7,679 nucleotides of DNA, taken from contig JAUXLW010000057.1 in the NCBI GenBank assembly GCA_030623545.1, positions 1 to 7,679 of the forward strand, given 5' to 3'. The number at the start of each line of letters is the position of its first letter. The first letter of the stretch is position 1. The position numbers and the translations under genes are program-made. Below are positions 1 to 7,200 of the stretch, one piece after another. Below the pieces are notes generated by a model. That model was not told the DNA's origin, did no database searches, and saw only the letters and a program-made list of their open reading frames with translations. This DNA is from Acidimicrobiia bacterium. GTDB lineage: Bacteria > Actinomycetota > Acidimicrobiia > Spongiisociales > SHLN01.

Positions 1-1260
1 CATGATGTGGTCGCCCTTGAGCAGGATTTCGCCGTCATCGGCGATCCGAACACTTGTGCCCGGGATCGGCTGGCCGACGGTGCCGATCTCGGTGGCTCCC
101 GGCCGGTTGAGGGTGGACCCCGCGGTCGTTTCGGTCAGTCCATAGCCCTCGAGGATGTGTATCCCCACGCCGGTGAAGAAGTGGCCAAGCCGGTCCCCGA
201 GTGGGGCCCCGCCGGAGATGGCCCATTCGACCCTGCCGCCGAAGACGTCTCGCAGCTTGCTGTAAACCAGCTTGTCGAAGACGGCGTGCTGGATCTTCGT
301 CAGAGGCTTGACTCGCCCCGCCTGGCTCTGACTCGAGAAATCGATTGCCACCTTGGCGGCGTAATCGAATATCTTGCCCTTCCCTTCCGAATGCGCCTTG
401 TGCTGGGCTCCATTGAAGACCTTCTCGAAGACCCGGGGAACGCTGAATACCCAGGTAGGCCGGAACATCCCGAGCTCCTCGACGAGATTCGGAATCCCGG
501 TGGAGAATCCCAGCCTCACGCCGGCGGTAACGCATGCGACCTGGGTCACCCTGGCGAAGATGTGGGCCAGGGGGAGGAAGAACAGGGTGGCACTGCCCTG
601 GTGAAACGCCTCAGGAATGGCCGCCATCAGTTGGCGAACAAGAAACATGAAGTTGCCGTGGGTGAGCATGCAGCCCTTGGGACGTCCGGTGGTCCCGGAT
701 GTGTAAACGAGCGTGGCGAGGTCACTATGGCTGGTTGCGGCTATCCGGCGCTCAACCTCGGCGTCGTCGCCTTCCCCGGCAGCTTGCTTGATCTGGTCGA
801 TTCCTCCGCTCTCGATGACGATCGAGTGTCGACACGCAGGCAGGCTGTCGGCTACTGCATCGAAGCTGTCCTTCATCTGCTGGTTCTCGGAGATGACGGC
901 GACTGCTTCGCTGTTGCCGATGATCCACTGCACTTGCTCCTCGGAGGAGGTCTCATAGATCGGCACGGTGACACATCCGGCCGCCCAGATCGCATAGTCG
1001 AGATAGGTGAACTCCGGGCGGGTGCTGGAGTGCAGGCATATCATCGAACCGGGCTCGATTCCCAGGCCGACCAATCCGGCCGCGATCTGTTTCACTTCAG
1101 CCGCGAAATCACCCAGACTGACATCGACAAACCGGTCACCGTCGCGATAAGAGATGGCCGGTTGGCCGGGGCTGGTTTCGGCCATAGCCATGAGGGCTGA
1201 TACCGGGTTGTCATCTGCCTTGAGTTCTACGAGTGAGGGGCTGGTGTATTCGGCGATCAT
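1..1260 (-). CDS. fadD: Long-chain acyl-CoA synthetase (AMP-forming), C-terminus beyond window
   Basis: This gene encodes an ATP-dependent ligase that adenylates a fatty acid and transfers it to CoA, feeding beta-oxidation or lipid synthesis. Translation of the minus strand gives 420 uninterrupted residues that run off the window edge. The P-loop-like AMP-binding motif YTSGTTGRPKG is at residues 186-196. It is followed by LPLAHIFARV, typical of FAA1/FadD15-type long-chain ligases, and the adenine-site motif GYGLTETT is at 372-379. The visible end, GEILLKGDHIM, lies just before the hinge and the C-terminal lid domain. Family members are about 600 residues, so roughly 180 are missing. The start is the ATG at 1260-1258, which overlaps the TGA of the upstream phosphatase gene (ATGA) and so suggests translational coupling. 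The family is certain. The chain-length preference, and the symbol beyond generic fadD, are inferred. Confidence 0.93.
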   Translation of the reverse strand, partial: MIAEYTSPSLVELKADDNPVSALMAMAETSPGQPAISYRDGDRFVDVSLGDFAAEVKQIAAGLVGLGIEPGSMICLHSSTRPEFTYLDYAIWAAGCVTVPIYETSSEEQVQWIIGNSEAVAVISENQQMKDSFDAVADSLPACRHSIVIESGGIDQIKQAAGEGDDAEVERRIAATSHSDLATLVYTSGTTGRPKGCMLTHGNFMFLVRQLMAAIPEAFHQGSATLFFLPLAHIFARVTQVACVTAGVRLGFSTGIPNLVEELGMFRPTWVFSVPRVFEKVFNGAQHKAHSEGKGKIFDYAAKVAIDFSSQSQAGRVKPLTKIQHAVFDKLVYSKLRDVFGGRVEWAISGGAPLGDRLGHFFTGVGIHILEGYGLTETTAGSTLNRPGATEIGTVGQPIPGTSVRIADDGEILLKGDHIM

Positions 1261-1718
1261 CCAGCCAGCTTAGGGTTCTCGGCAGTGGACGACCGCTCGG
1301 GATTCAGTTCCTCGAGGCGCCGGCGCAGGGCTTCCTCGATTAGTCGGTATGCCACTAGATACGCCTGGTGATCCTGGCCGTAGGGGTCGGGGATGCCCCG
1401 GGCGTCGGGTCGAAGGAGCTCGACACGAGCCTGCGGGTCGAGCTCGAATACTGCCTCGACATGCTCGTCTTCCATGCCGTAGATGATGTCTGCCGTCGCC
1501 ACCACCTGAGGCGTCAGTGGGCTGGCCCCGTGAGGCGTCAGGTCTATTCCCAGCTCCGCGGCCACAGCTACGCCGTCGGAAGACGGGGGATTTCCAGCCC
1601 GGGCGATGATTCCGGCGCTGGCGAACTCGATATCGGTACTGCCACTCAGCTCCCGTGCGAGATACTCGGCATATGGCGACCGACAGATGTTTCCGGTGCA
1701 CACGAAGACGATCCTCAT
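1257..1718 (-). CDS. Low-molecular-weight protein tyrosine phosphatase
   Basis: This is a cytoplasmic phosphatase of the LMW-PTP family, which dephosphorylates phosphotyrosine proteins; some relatives act as arsenate reductases. The 153-residue product has the usual family length. The N-terminal P-loop CTGNICRSP (C7 nucleophile, R13, S14) follows strand MRIVFV. FASAGI is at residues 32-37, HGAS at 63-66, a D-I-I-Y-x-M-E segment near 77-83, and the general-acid motif DPY is at 111-113, so the catalytic set looks complete. The open frame continues upstream to 1793, but the ATG at 1718 is preferred: it gives the canonical short N-terminus and has GGGAG five bases upstream. The extra upstream residues do not match the family. 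The gene overlaps the acyl-CoA ligase start by 4 nt and is the first gene of that operon. The substrate is unknown, and nothing nearby indicates exopolysaccharide or arsenic genes. Confidence 0.9.
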   Translation of the reverse strand: MRIVFVCTGNICRSPYAEYLARELSGSTDIEFASAGIIARAGNPPSSDGVAVAAELGIDLTPHGASPLTPQVVATADIIYGMEDEHVEAVFELDPQARVELLRPDARGIPDPYGQDHQAYLVAYRLIEEALRRRLEELNPERSSTAENPKLAG

Positions 1719-1723
1719 TACAG

Positions 1724-1728
1724 CTCCC
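1724..1728 (-). promoter_or_regulatory. Shine-Dalgarno site deciding the phosphatase start
   Basis: Read on the minus strand, GGGAG lies five bases before the ATG at 1718-1716. It supports this ATG over the in-frame upstream codons reaching back to 1793. The other nearby ATG (1730-1728) overlaps the site itself and has no comparable motif. Confidence 0.6.
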
Positions 1729-1831
1729 ATTACCAGCGCGGCAAGCCTAGGAGTCTGCTGAGTATCTCCGGATGCGAACACAGCAGGGGGCAAGGGGTGC
1801 AGCAGAGGCCCTCGCGAGCCGATGATCTCTG

Positions 1832-2062
1832 ATGGATGATTCTCGACTCGTCGTCCGCCTCCTCTCTCAGGCCCTCGGCCTCGCTGCCGGAGCGCGGGTA
1901 AAGACCGTGCATATCCGAGCCGGAGCGTTGTCCAACATCTCGCCGGCTGTGCTGCTTCGCCATTTCACAAGGGTGTCGATGGGAACCACTCTGGAAGGGG
2001 TCGGCCTGGAGTTCGAGTCGGGCACGATCCGCTTGCTCCTGATGCGTTACGAGTGTCTGTGA
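1832..2062 (+). CDS. HypA/HybF-like mini protein, zinc domain absent
   Basis: This is a 76-residue protein. Its core, an amphipathic helix, then VKTVHIRAGALSNISP, then GTTLEGVGLEFE, follows the order and spacing of the nickel-binding domain of HypA, the metallochaperone for [NiFe] hydrogenase and urease. Full HypA is about 110-120 residues, starts Met-His-Glu (nickel ligands) and carries two CxxC pairs in a zinc ribbon. Here the protein starts Met-Asp-Asp, its only Cys is next to last, and it passes directly from GLEFE to a short final strand (SGTIRLLLM). A stop codon lies in frame at 1823-1825, so no longer in-frame start exists. No clear Shine-Dalgarno is seen. The gene diverges from the phosphatase operon across a 113-bp gap. 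No hydrogenase or urease gene is in the window. The homology is inferred from motif pattern and function is unknown; nickel delivery as in true HypA is unlikely without the ligands. Confidence 0.6.
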   Translation: MDDSRLVVRLLSQALGLAAGARVKTVHIRAGALSNISPAVLLRHFTRVSMGTTLEGVGLEFESGTIRLLLMRYECL

Positions 2063-2083
2063 CTCACGTCGAACTCACCTGAT

Positions 2084-2101
2084 AACGAGCTGCCCTCGTT
2101 T
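2084..2101 (+). terminator. Weak stem-loop, possible terminator
   Basis: AACGAG (2084-2089) can pair with CTCGTT (2095-2100) around a 5-base loop, followed by only a very short T run. It lies 21 bases after the HypA-like stop and before the DUF454 gene. The short stem and poor T tract make this a weak candidate. Confidence 0.25.
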
Positions 2102-2134
2102 CACACAAGGGCCACATCCCGATATCGTTTGGAC

Positions 2135-2545
2135 ATGGCACCCACTCTGTCCCGTTCCCGCACGTTGCGTGTTCTCTACACGGCTCTGGGTCTCGTGAGT
2201 TTGGGCCTCGGCTTCATCGGTGTCGGAGTGCTGGGGATCCCCACCTTCGACTTCATTCTGCTGGCGGCATTCTTTTTCGCCATGGGCAATGAGCGGCTTC
2301 ATGACTGGATCCTTCACCACAGGTGGTTCGGCCCGATGATTCGTGACTATCGCGCTGGGAAGGGATTCACTCTCCGGATGAAGATCACCGGCGTCGTCGC
2401 GGTGGGTGTGAGTTTCGGTTTGACCATCGGCCTGGCGGTTCGCAATGTCTACCTGGCTGTCGGGCTGGCGCTACTCGGCCTGGCGATCTGCGCTTACATC
2501 GTCACCAGGCCTACCAAACATTCGGACGAGGTGACGGTCGGTTAA
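2135..2545 (+). CDS. DUF454 (YbaN-like) inner-membrane protein
   Basis: This is a 136-residue integral membrane protein of the DUF454/YbaN family, whose function is not established. The family signature is clear: a first hydrophobic hairpin (about residues 13-49) containing LGIPT (33-37) and FILLAAFFFA, then a polar segment NERLHDWILHHRWFGPMIRDY (51-71, split by W58 and the FGP motif at 65-67), a basic stretch RAGKG, and two more helices (about 84-102 and 104-123). Total length is normal for the family. The ATG at 2135 was chosen; a TTG two codons earlier (2129) is the alternative. There is no Shine-Dalgarno, and a TAnnnT motif at 2123-2128 suggests a possible leaderless start. The stop codon shares a TTAA palindrome with the stop of the convergent HEAT-repeat gene. 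Confidence 0.88.
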   Translation: MAPTLSRSRTLRVLYTALGLVSLGLGFIGVGVLGIPTFDFILLAAFFFAMGNERLHDWILHHRWFGPMIRDYRAGKGFTLRMKITGVVAVGVSFGLTIGLAVRNVYLAVGLALLGLAICAYIVTRPTKHSDEVTVG

Positions 2546-3630
2546 CCGCCCTCCAGACTCCGCAGCGCGGCGGCGACCTCGAAGCGAACCTGGAAATCAG
2601 GGTCGTCGGTTAACTCGACAATCTGGCTGTGGCTGGCCTCAGCGCCAAGGTCGGAGAGTCCTTTGACGGCCTTCCAGCGTATCCAGGCATCCTCGTCTGC
2701 CAGGGCCTGTTCCAACAGGCTCCTCATGGCCTCTTCGCCCAGATCCACAGCACAGTCGATCACCGTGCGACGGACTATCCGTGATGGATCTTCGAAGGCC
2801 CCCCGTAGCAGCCCGGGGGCGTAATCGGGCGCCGATGTCTGAGAGAGCGTGGCGATCGCCATGCGTCGTATCCGGGGGTCGGTGTCCCTGGTGGCGCTTT
2901 CCAGCCGGGCCCGGCTTTTCTCATCGTCGGGATTGAGCAAGTGGAGCTCTTCGGACCCACCGCCGCTCACCAGCTCGTCCCTGGTGGGCCCGGAGCTATC
3001 GGCAGTAATCCGCCCGGGGGACCAGAACAGGTCGGTGACGGTTGTGACCATGTCGTCGAGGCGGTGCCTCCACAACTGGGAGCGGCGCAGGCCGATCGCT
3101 ACGAAGTCCCCGGCAACCAGCACGTCGGTCACATCACCATCCTCGAGCAGCTGCTCCACCGCTGGAAGGTCGATGTCATCTCCCCGCCGGTACCAGACCC
3201 CAGGGGAAGGCGTGCCGCCGATGACGAAGCGCACATGGCGGGGGTTGGGGGTTGCCTCTGGTTGCACCGGGCCGGAGAACACGCGATCGAAAATGGATGC
3301 CTCAGGTTCGGCGCCGCCGGTGACCCAGAGCCGGTAGCTGCCGGTGTCGAATCCGTGCATCAGTGAAAGCTCGGATCCGAGATCGTGTTCGAACCAGCCT
3401 GATTGCTCCTCAACATTTCGCCCCAGAAGCATGTCGAGTTTGTCGATGTCGTCCTCACCCCACGGCTGAGCCGAGAAGAATCGCTTGAGCAGGTTCTTGA
3501 CCGCGACGAGGTCGGCGAAGTCCAGCCGGGTGTAGAGGTCGTCTGTCAGGAAATTGCTGGCGGCTGCTACCAGGTCGTTGGCTGCTACTGCCCGGCGGGA
3601 TGCATCGAGATCGGGTGGGGGTTCTCTCAC
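2542..3630 (-). CDS. Nfu_N domain plus HEAT-repeat protein (YpgR/CvfC-like architecture)
   Basis: This is a 362-residue protein with no signal peptide or membrane segment, so it is probably cytoplasmic. Residues 1-120 are not recognised. Residues about 123-205 resemble the Nfu/NifU N-terminal domain: EATPNPRHVRFV, then a segment with LLEDGDVTDVLVAGDFVAIG and a final helix ending TDLF. Residues about 230-362 are HEAT repeats, seen as recurring units such as D-x-R-I-R-R-M-A-I-A-T-L, I-V-R-R-T-V-I-D, W-I-R-W-K-A-V-K-G-L and FQVRFEVAAAL. Nfu_N joined to HEAT repeats is the known arrangement of B. subtilis YpgR and S. aureus CvfC. The protein has a single Cys and no CxxC, so it cannot hold an Fe-S cluster in the Nfu manner. 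The open frame extends upstream to 3783, but those residues overlap the membrane gene and look non-coding. The GTG at 3630 overlaps that gene's TGA (GTGA). A scaffold or protein-interaction role is inferred. Confidence 0.78.
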   Translation of the reverse strand: MREPPPDLDASRRAVAANDLVAAASNFLTDDLYTRLDFADLVAVKNLLKRFFSAQPWGEDDIDKLDMLLGRNVEEQSGWFEHDLGSELSLMHGFDTGSYRLWVTGGAEPEASIFDRVFSGPVQPEATPNPRHVRFVIGGTPSPGVWYRRGDDIDLPAVEQLLEDGDVTDVLVAGDFVAIGLRRSQLWRHRLDDMVTTVTDLFWSPGRITADSSGPTRDELVSGGGSEELHLLNPDDEKSRARLESATRDTDPRIRRMAIATLSQTSAPDYAPGLLRGAFEDPSRIVRRTVIDCAVDLGEEAMRSLLEQALADEDAWIRWKAVKGLSDLGAEASHSQIVELTDDPDFQVRFEVAAALRSLEGG

Positions 3631-4097
3631 TCCGCCGAGGCTAGGACGGCCTCCGGCACAGGAGTGATCACATCGGCCCTGACAGCTGCCCCGACAGGAA
3701 GCAGGAATGCGGCCATCAGGCCGGCGATCCACGAGATGAGATCTACCGGATAGGTACGCAGCCATCCGAAAGTAACTCGCCACATCCCCTCAAATGACAA
3801 GAGGAAGGGGATGGAGCGGTCCCGGCCGGCGCTCACAAGGTCTCCGACCACGGCCTGACGCACAACGAAGTACTGAATGATGACCATTACCAGCAGCGTC
3901 ACGATGACGGAGAAGACCTGGGCGGCGGGCCCGCGGTTGAAGGGTTCGAAGCGGGTGGCTGCTCCAGCCAGGACCCCCACCAGGATGGCAGGAATGGCGC
4001 GTTCGAGATCGGCGGCTATGGCGATGAGCAGCCACAGGGCGCCTCCTATGAGGGCACCGATGAAGCTGAGCACGAATGCGCGGATCGGATAGATCAT
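3627..4097 (-). CDS. Small four-helix membrane protein, unknown function
   Basis: This 156-residue protein has four predicted membrane segments at about residues 6-29, 34-49, 58-80 and 118-138. The first pair is Gly/Ala-rich (IGALIGGALW and VGVLAGAA), a pattern seen in many small uncharacterised membrane proteins. A conserved-looking polar loop (about 81-117) separates helices 3 and 4. I do not recognise a named family. The ATG at 4097 begins directly before the first helix; no convincing Shine-Dalgarno is visible. Its TGA overlaps the GTG of the Nfu_N-HEAT gene, so the two are almost certainly one transcript and may work together, for example with the HEAT protein docking at this membrane partner (inference). 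The gene diverges from dnaE2 and shares the 129-bp control region with its LexA box. Confidence 0.8.
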   Translation of the reverse strand: MIYPIRAFVLSFIGALIGGALWLLIAIAADLERAIPAILVGVLAGAATRFEPFNRGPAAQVFSVIVTLLVMVIIQYFVVRQAVVGDLVSAGRDRSIPFLLSFEGMWRVTFGWLRTYPVDLISWIAGLMAAFLLPVGAAVRADVITPVPEAVLASAE

Positions 4098-4111
4098 GGG
4101 TTAAAGACGTC

Positions 4112-4194
4112 CAAACGGTAGTGAAACTTTAGTGTTCTGAGTCGTAAGTCTGTTCTGTGCATGATTTGCGACTCGGGACAACTGGTACCGTTTG
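4112..4194. repeat. Nested inverted repeats in the divergent control region
   Basis: The outer arms CAAACGGTA (4112-4120) and TACCGTTTG (4186-4194) are exact 9-bp reverse complements. Inside them, GAGTCG (4139-4144) and CGACTC (4169-4174) form a second pair. A direct repeat TGTTCTG occurs at 4133-4139 and 4151-4157. The right outer arm overlaps the start of the dnaE2 -35 hexamer. This could be an operator pair or a structured region; it lies outside all genes. Confidence 0.45.
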
Positions 4195-4221
4195 ACACGG
4201 ACCGAACATATGTTCGATAAT
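4192..4221 (+). promoter_or_regulatory. dnaE2 promoter (-35 TTGACA, -10 GATAAT)
   Basis: A perfect TTGACA (4192-4197) is separated by 18 bp from GATAAT (4216-4221), a five-of-six match to the sigma-70/SigA -10. Transcription would start about 6-7 bases after the -10, at about 4227-4228, which is the dnaE2 ATG itself. The LexA palindrome fills the spacer and overlaps the first base of the -10. Confidence 0.75.
4203..4216. promoter_or_regulatory. LexA operator (SOS box) of dnaE2
   Basis: CGAACATATGTTCG is a perfect 14-bp palindrome and matches the Gram-positive/actinobacterial LexA consensus CGAAC-N4-GTTCG. It lies between the -35 and -10 of the dnaE2 promoter, so bound LexA should block RNA polymerase. 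dnaE2 is a well-known SOS gene in mycobacteria and other bacteria, which makes the assignment strong. It is also about 106 bp upstream of the divergent membrane-protein gene, where an effect is possible but unproven. Confidence 0.92.
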
Positions 4222-4226
4222 GTGAA

Positions 4227-7200
4227 ATGCCCTATGCCGAGCTGCACTGTCACAGCAACTTCAGTTTTCTCGACGGCGCCTCGCACCCGGCCGATCTGGT
4301 AAAGCGAGCTGCGGAGCTGGGTTACGAGGCTCTGGCCGTCACCGACCACGACGGTTTCTACGGTGCAGTTCAATTCAGCCTGGCGGCAGCTGCGGCGGGG
4401 CTACCCATCGTTTACGGAGCGGAAGTTGGTTTGAATGTTGGCCTGGCGGGGGCGAGTGACAACCCCATACCGGGGCCGGGGGAGGATCCGCAGAGTGCTC
4501 AGAGCCCCAATACCAAGCGGCGCGGACGGATTCGTCAGATGCACGGCTCGAAGCCAATGGGAGAAGACATCAGCGACCACCTTGTCTTGCTGGCCGGCTC
4601 ACCCGCCGGTTACGCAGCCCTGGGACGTCTCATCACCCGGGCCCAGTTCCGGGGGGAGAAAGATCGTCCGGTGTACGACTGGGATGACCTGGCGGAAGCG
4701 GCCGGCCAGGATCTGATTGCCCTCACCGGTTGCTATCTGGGAGCCGTTCCGCGGGCAGCGGCCGCCGGCGACGTTATCGGCGTGCGCCGGGAAGCTTCCC
4801 GTTTGCGGGAGATCTTTGCCGACCGCCTCTTCATCGAATTGTGGCATCACGCTATGCCCGAGGACGACCCGCGTAACGAGCTGCTGGCTGAGGTTGCCGG
4901 GCATCTCAAGATTCCACTGGTCGCCACCAACAACGTCCACTATCACGATCGGGCCGACGCCGATTTGTCAGAGGTCTTGAGCGCCATTGCCGGTCGCCGC
5001 GATCTAGACGCGGCCGATGGTTTCCGACCCGCCACCGATGAGCGCTATCTGAAGTCTCCTGCCGAAATGGAGCGCCGATTTGCTCGTTTCCCGGGAGCGG
5101 TGACGACCGCGGCTCGGCTCGGGCGCGAGCTGGCTTTCGATTTGCGGCTGGTAGCTCCTCGCTTGCCCGACTTTCCGATGCCGGGGCATTTTCGAACCGA
5201 GATGGAGTATCTCCGTCACCTGGTGATGGAAGGTGCCGGGGAGGTCTATCCCGATGGGGTGGGGGGAGTGGAGCAGGCGGCGGCTACCCGCCTGGAACAT
5301 GAGCTCGGGGTCATCGAGGAGCTGGGGTTCCCCGGTTACTTCCTGGTGGTGTGGGATCTGATGCAGTTCGCCAAATCGCGGGATATCTACTGCCAGATCC
5401 GCGGGTCGGGGGCGGACTCGGCGGTGTGCCGCTGCATCGGTCTCACCAGGGTGGATCCGATTCGGCTTCACCTGCCGTTCGAGCGCTTTCTGTCAGAGGA
5501 GCGGGGGCGGCCCCCCGACATTGATGTCGATTTCGAAGCCGAACGTCGCGAAGAAGTGATCCAATACTGCTACCAGCGCTATGGGCGGGAGCGGGCGGCC
5601 ATGGTGGCGAACGTCATCACTTATCGGGCCCGTTCTGTCCTGCAAGATGTCGGCAAGTCCTTCGGTCTCACCCAGGCTCAGGTCAACGGATTGACCAAGT
5701 ATCTCGACACTCGCAACCCGCAGGCCATCGCCGACCATGTGAAGTTGCCGCCGGGGCTCACCGCCGACCTCATCTACGACGTCTGTCACCGACTCGACGG
5801 CTTCCCTCGCCATCTCGGAATCCACTCCGGTGGGGTGGTGATCGCCGATCGATCTCTGCATGAGGTGGTGCCGCTCGAGTGGGGCCGCATGAAAGACCGC
5901 TCAGTGCTTCAGTGGGACAAAGACGATTGTGCAGCCATCGGGATCGTCAAGTTCGACCTGCTGGGCCTTGGCATGCTCAATGCCTTACATCTCACCGTCG
6001 ATGTGATCCGCCATACCCATGGAGTGGAGCTCGATCTGGCCACCATTCCGCAAGAGCCGGTCATTTACGAGATGCTCACTAAGGCCGACACCATCGGGGT
6101 GTTTCAAGTGGAGTCCAGGGCGCAGATGGCGACTCTGCCCAGGATGAAGCCGAAGACTTTCTACGATCTGGCCATTGAAGTGGCTTTGATTCGTCCCGGG
6201 CCGATTCAGGGTCACTCGGTCCACCCCTTCCTCAAGCGCCGCAATGGTGAGGCTCCGGTGGTGTATCCCCATCCGCTCGCCGAGCCCATACTCGAGAAGA
6301 CCCTCGGCGTACCAGTTTTCCAGGAGCAGCTGATGGAGCTGGCCAGAGTGTGTGCCGGGTTTACCGGAGGCCAGGCCGACCGGCTGCGAATGGCGATGTC
6401 GTCTAAGCGCAGTGTCGAGAACATGGAGAAGTTGCGTAGCGAGCTGTACGAGGGCATGGCGGGCAATGGGATCAGCGGGCCGGCTGCCGATGAGATTTGG
6501 GAGAAGCTGCAGGGTTTCGCCTCATTCGGCTTTCCCGAGAGCCACTCGGTGAGCTTTGCCTACATTGTCTATGCCTCGTCGTGGCTCAAATACCACTGGC
6601 CTACGGAGTTCTTATGCGGGCTTCTCAATGCCCAGCCGATGGGTTTCTACAGCCCCAATTCCCTGGCCCAGGACGCCCAACGTCATGGGGTGGTGGTGTT
6701 GGGCCCGGATGTCAACCGGTCGCAATACGACTGCACGGTGGAACCGGTTGAAGCCGATCCGGATGATGTCGTCACTTACTACGGAATGAAGTGGCGCCGG
6801 GGGAGGGGGCCGGCGGGAGACCCCTTGCGGCCGGCCGGCGGCCTGCGAATGGGGTTGCGTTACGTCCGCAATCTGGGGGATGCCGAGATCACTCGCATCG
6901 AGGCTGCCCGCCAGTTCGGCGATGAGTTCTCATCCATTGAGGATCTGGCGCAGCGGACCGGCTTGCCGGTAGATGCACTCGAGGGCCTGGCCGCAGCAGG
7001 AGCTTTGACCTCCATCGGGATTGGGCGGCGGGAGGGGATTTGGGCGGCGGGTGCTGTCGCCGCACTTGGTCCCGACCGCCTGCCCCTGGCGGTGGGAGTC
7101 GACGCTCCTCCGTTGCCGGGGATGAGCGAGTTGGAAGAGATGCAGGCGGATCTGTGGGGGACCGGAGTTTCGCGCCGCCACCCGGTGGAGTTCGTGAGAG

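Noticed and set aside
7..1200. A long plus-strand open frame (397 codons) covering the left end
   Set aside because: It is antisense to the acyl-CoA ligase, whose minus-strand translation has clear family motifs. The plus-strand product has no recognisable features.
1719..1793. Upstream extension of the phosphatase to 1793
   Set aside because: The catalytic P-loop of LMW-PTPs lies within about ten residues of the N-terminus, and the ATG at 1718 has a Shine-Dalgarno.
1719..1831. Search for divergent promoters between the phosphatase and HypA-like genes
   Set aside because: No pair of -35 and -10 hexamers with acceptable spacing stood out on either strand, so none is annotated.
2010..2082. 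A possible frameshift at the 3' end of the HypA-like gene, since another plus frame continues to a stop at 2080-2082 with a plausible tail (ALRVSVTHVELT)
   Set aside because: The annotated frame has clearly higher G/C at third positions over the same stretch and its own tail fits a final strand. Neither frame encodes a zinc ribbon, so a frameshift would not restore normal HypA.
3631..3783. Upstream extension of the HEAT-repeat protein to an ATG at 3783
   Set aside because: The added 51 residues are Arg/Ser/Cys-rich and lie out of frame over the coding end of the membrane protein. The GTGA overlap gives a better start at 3630.
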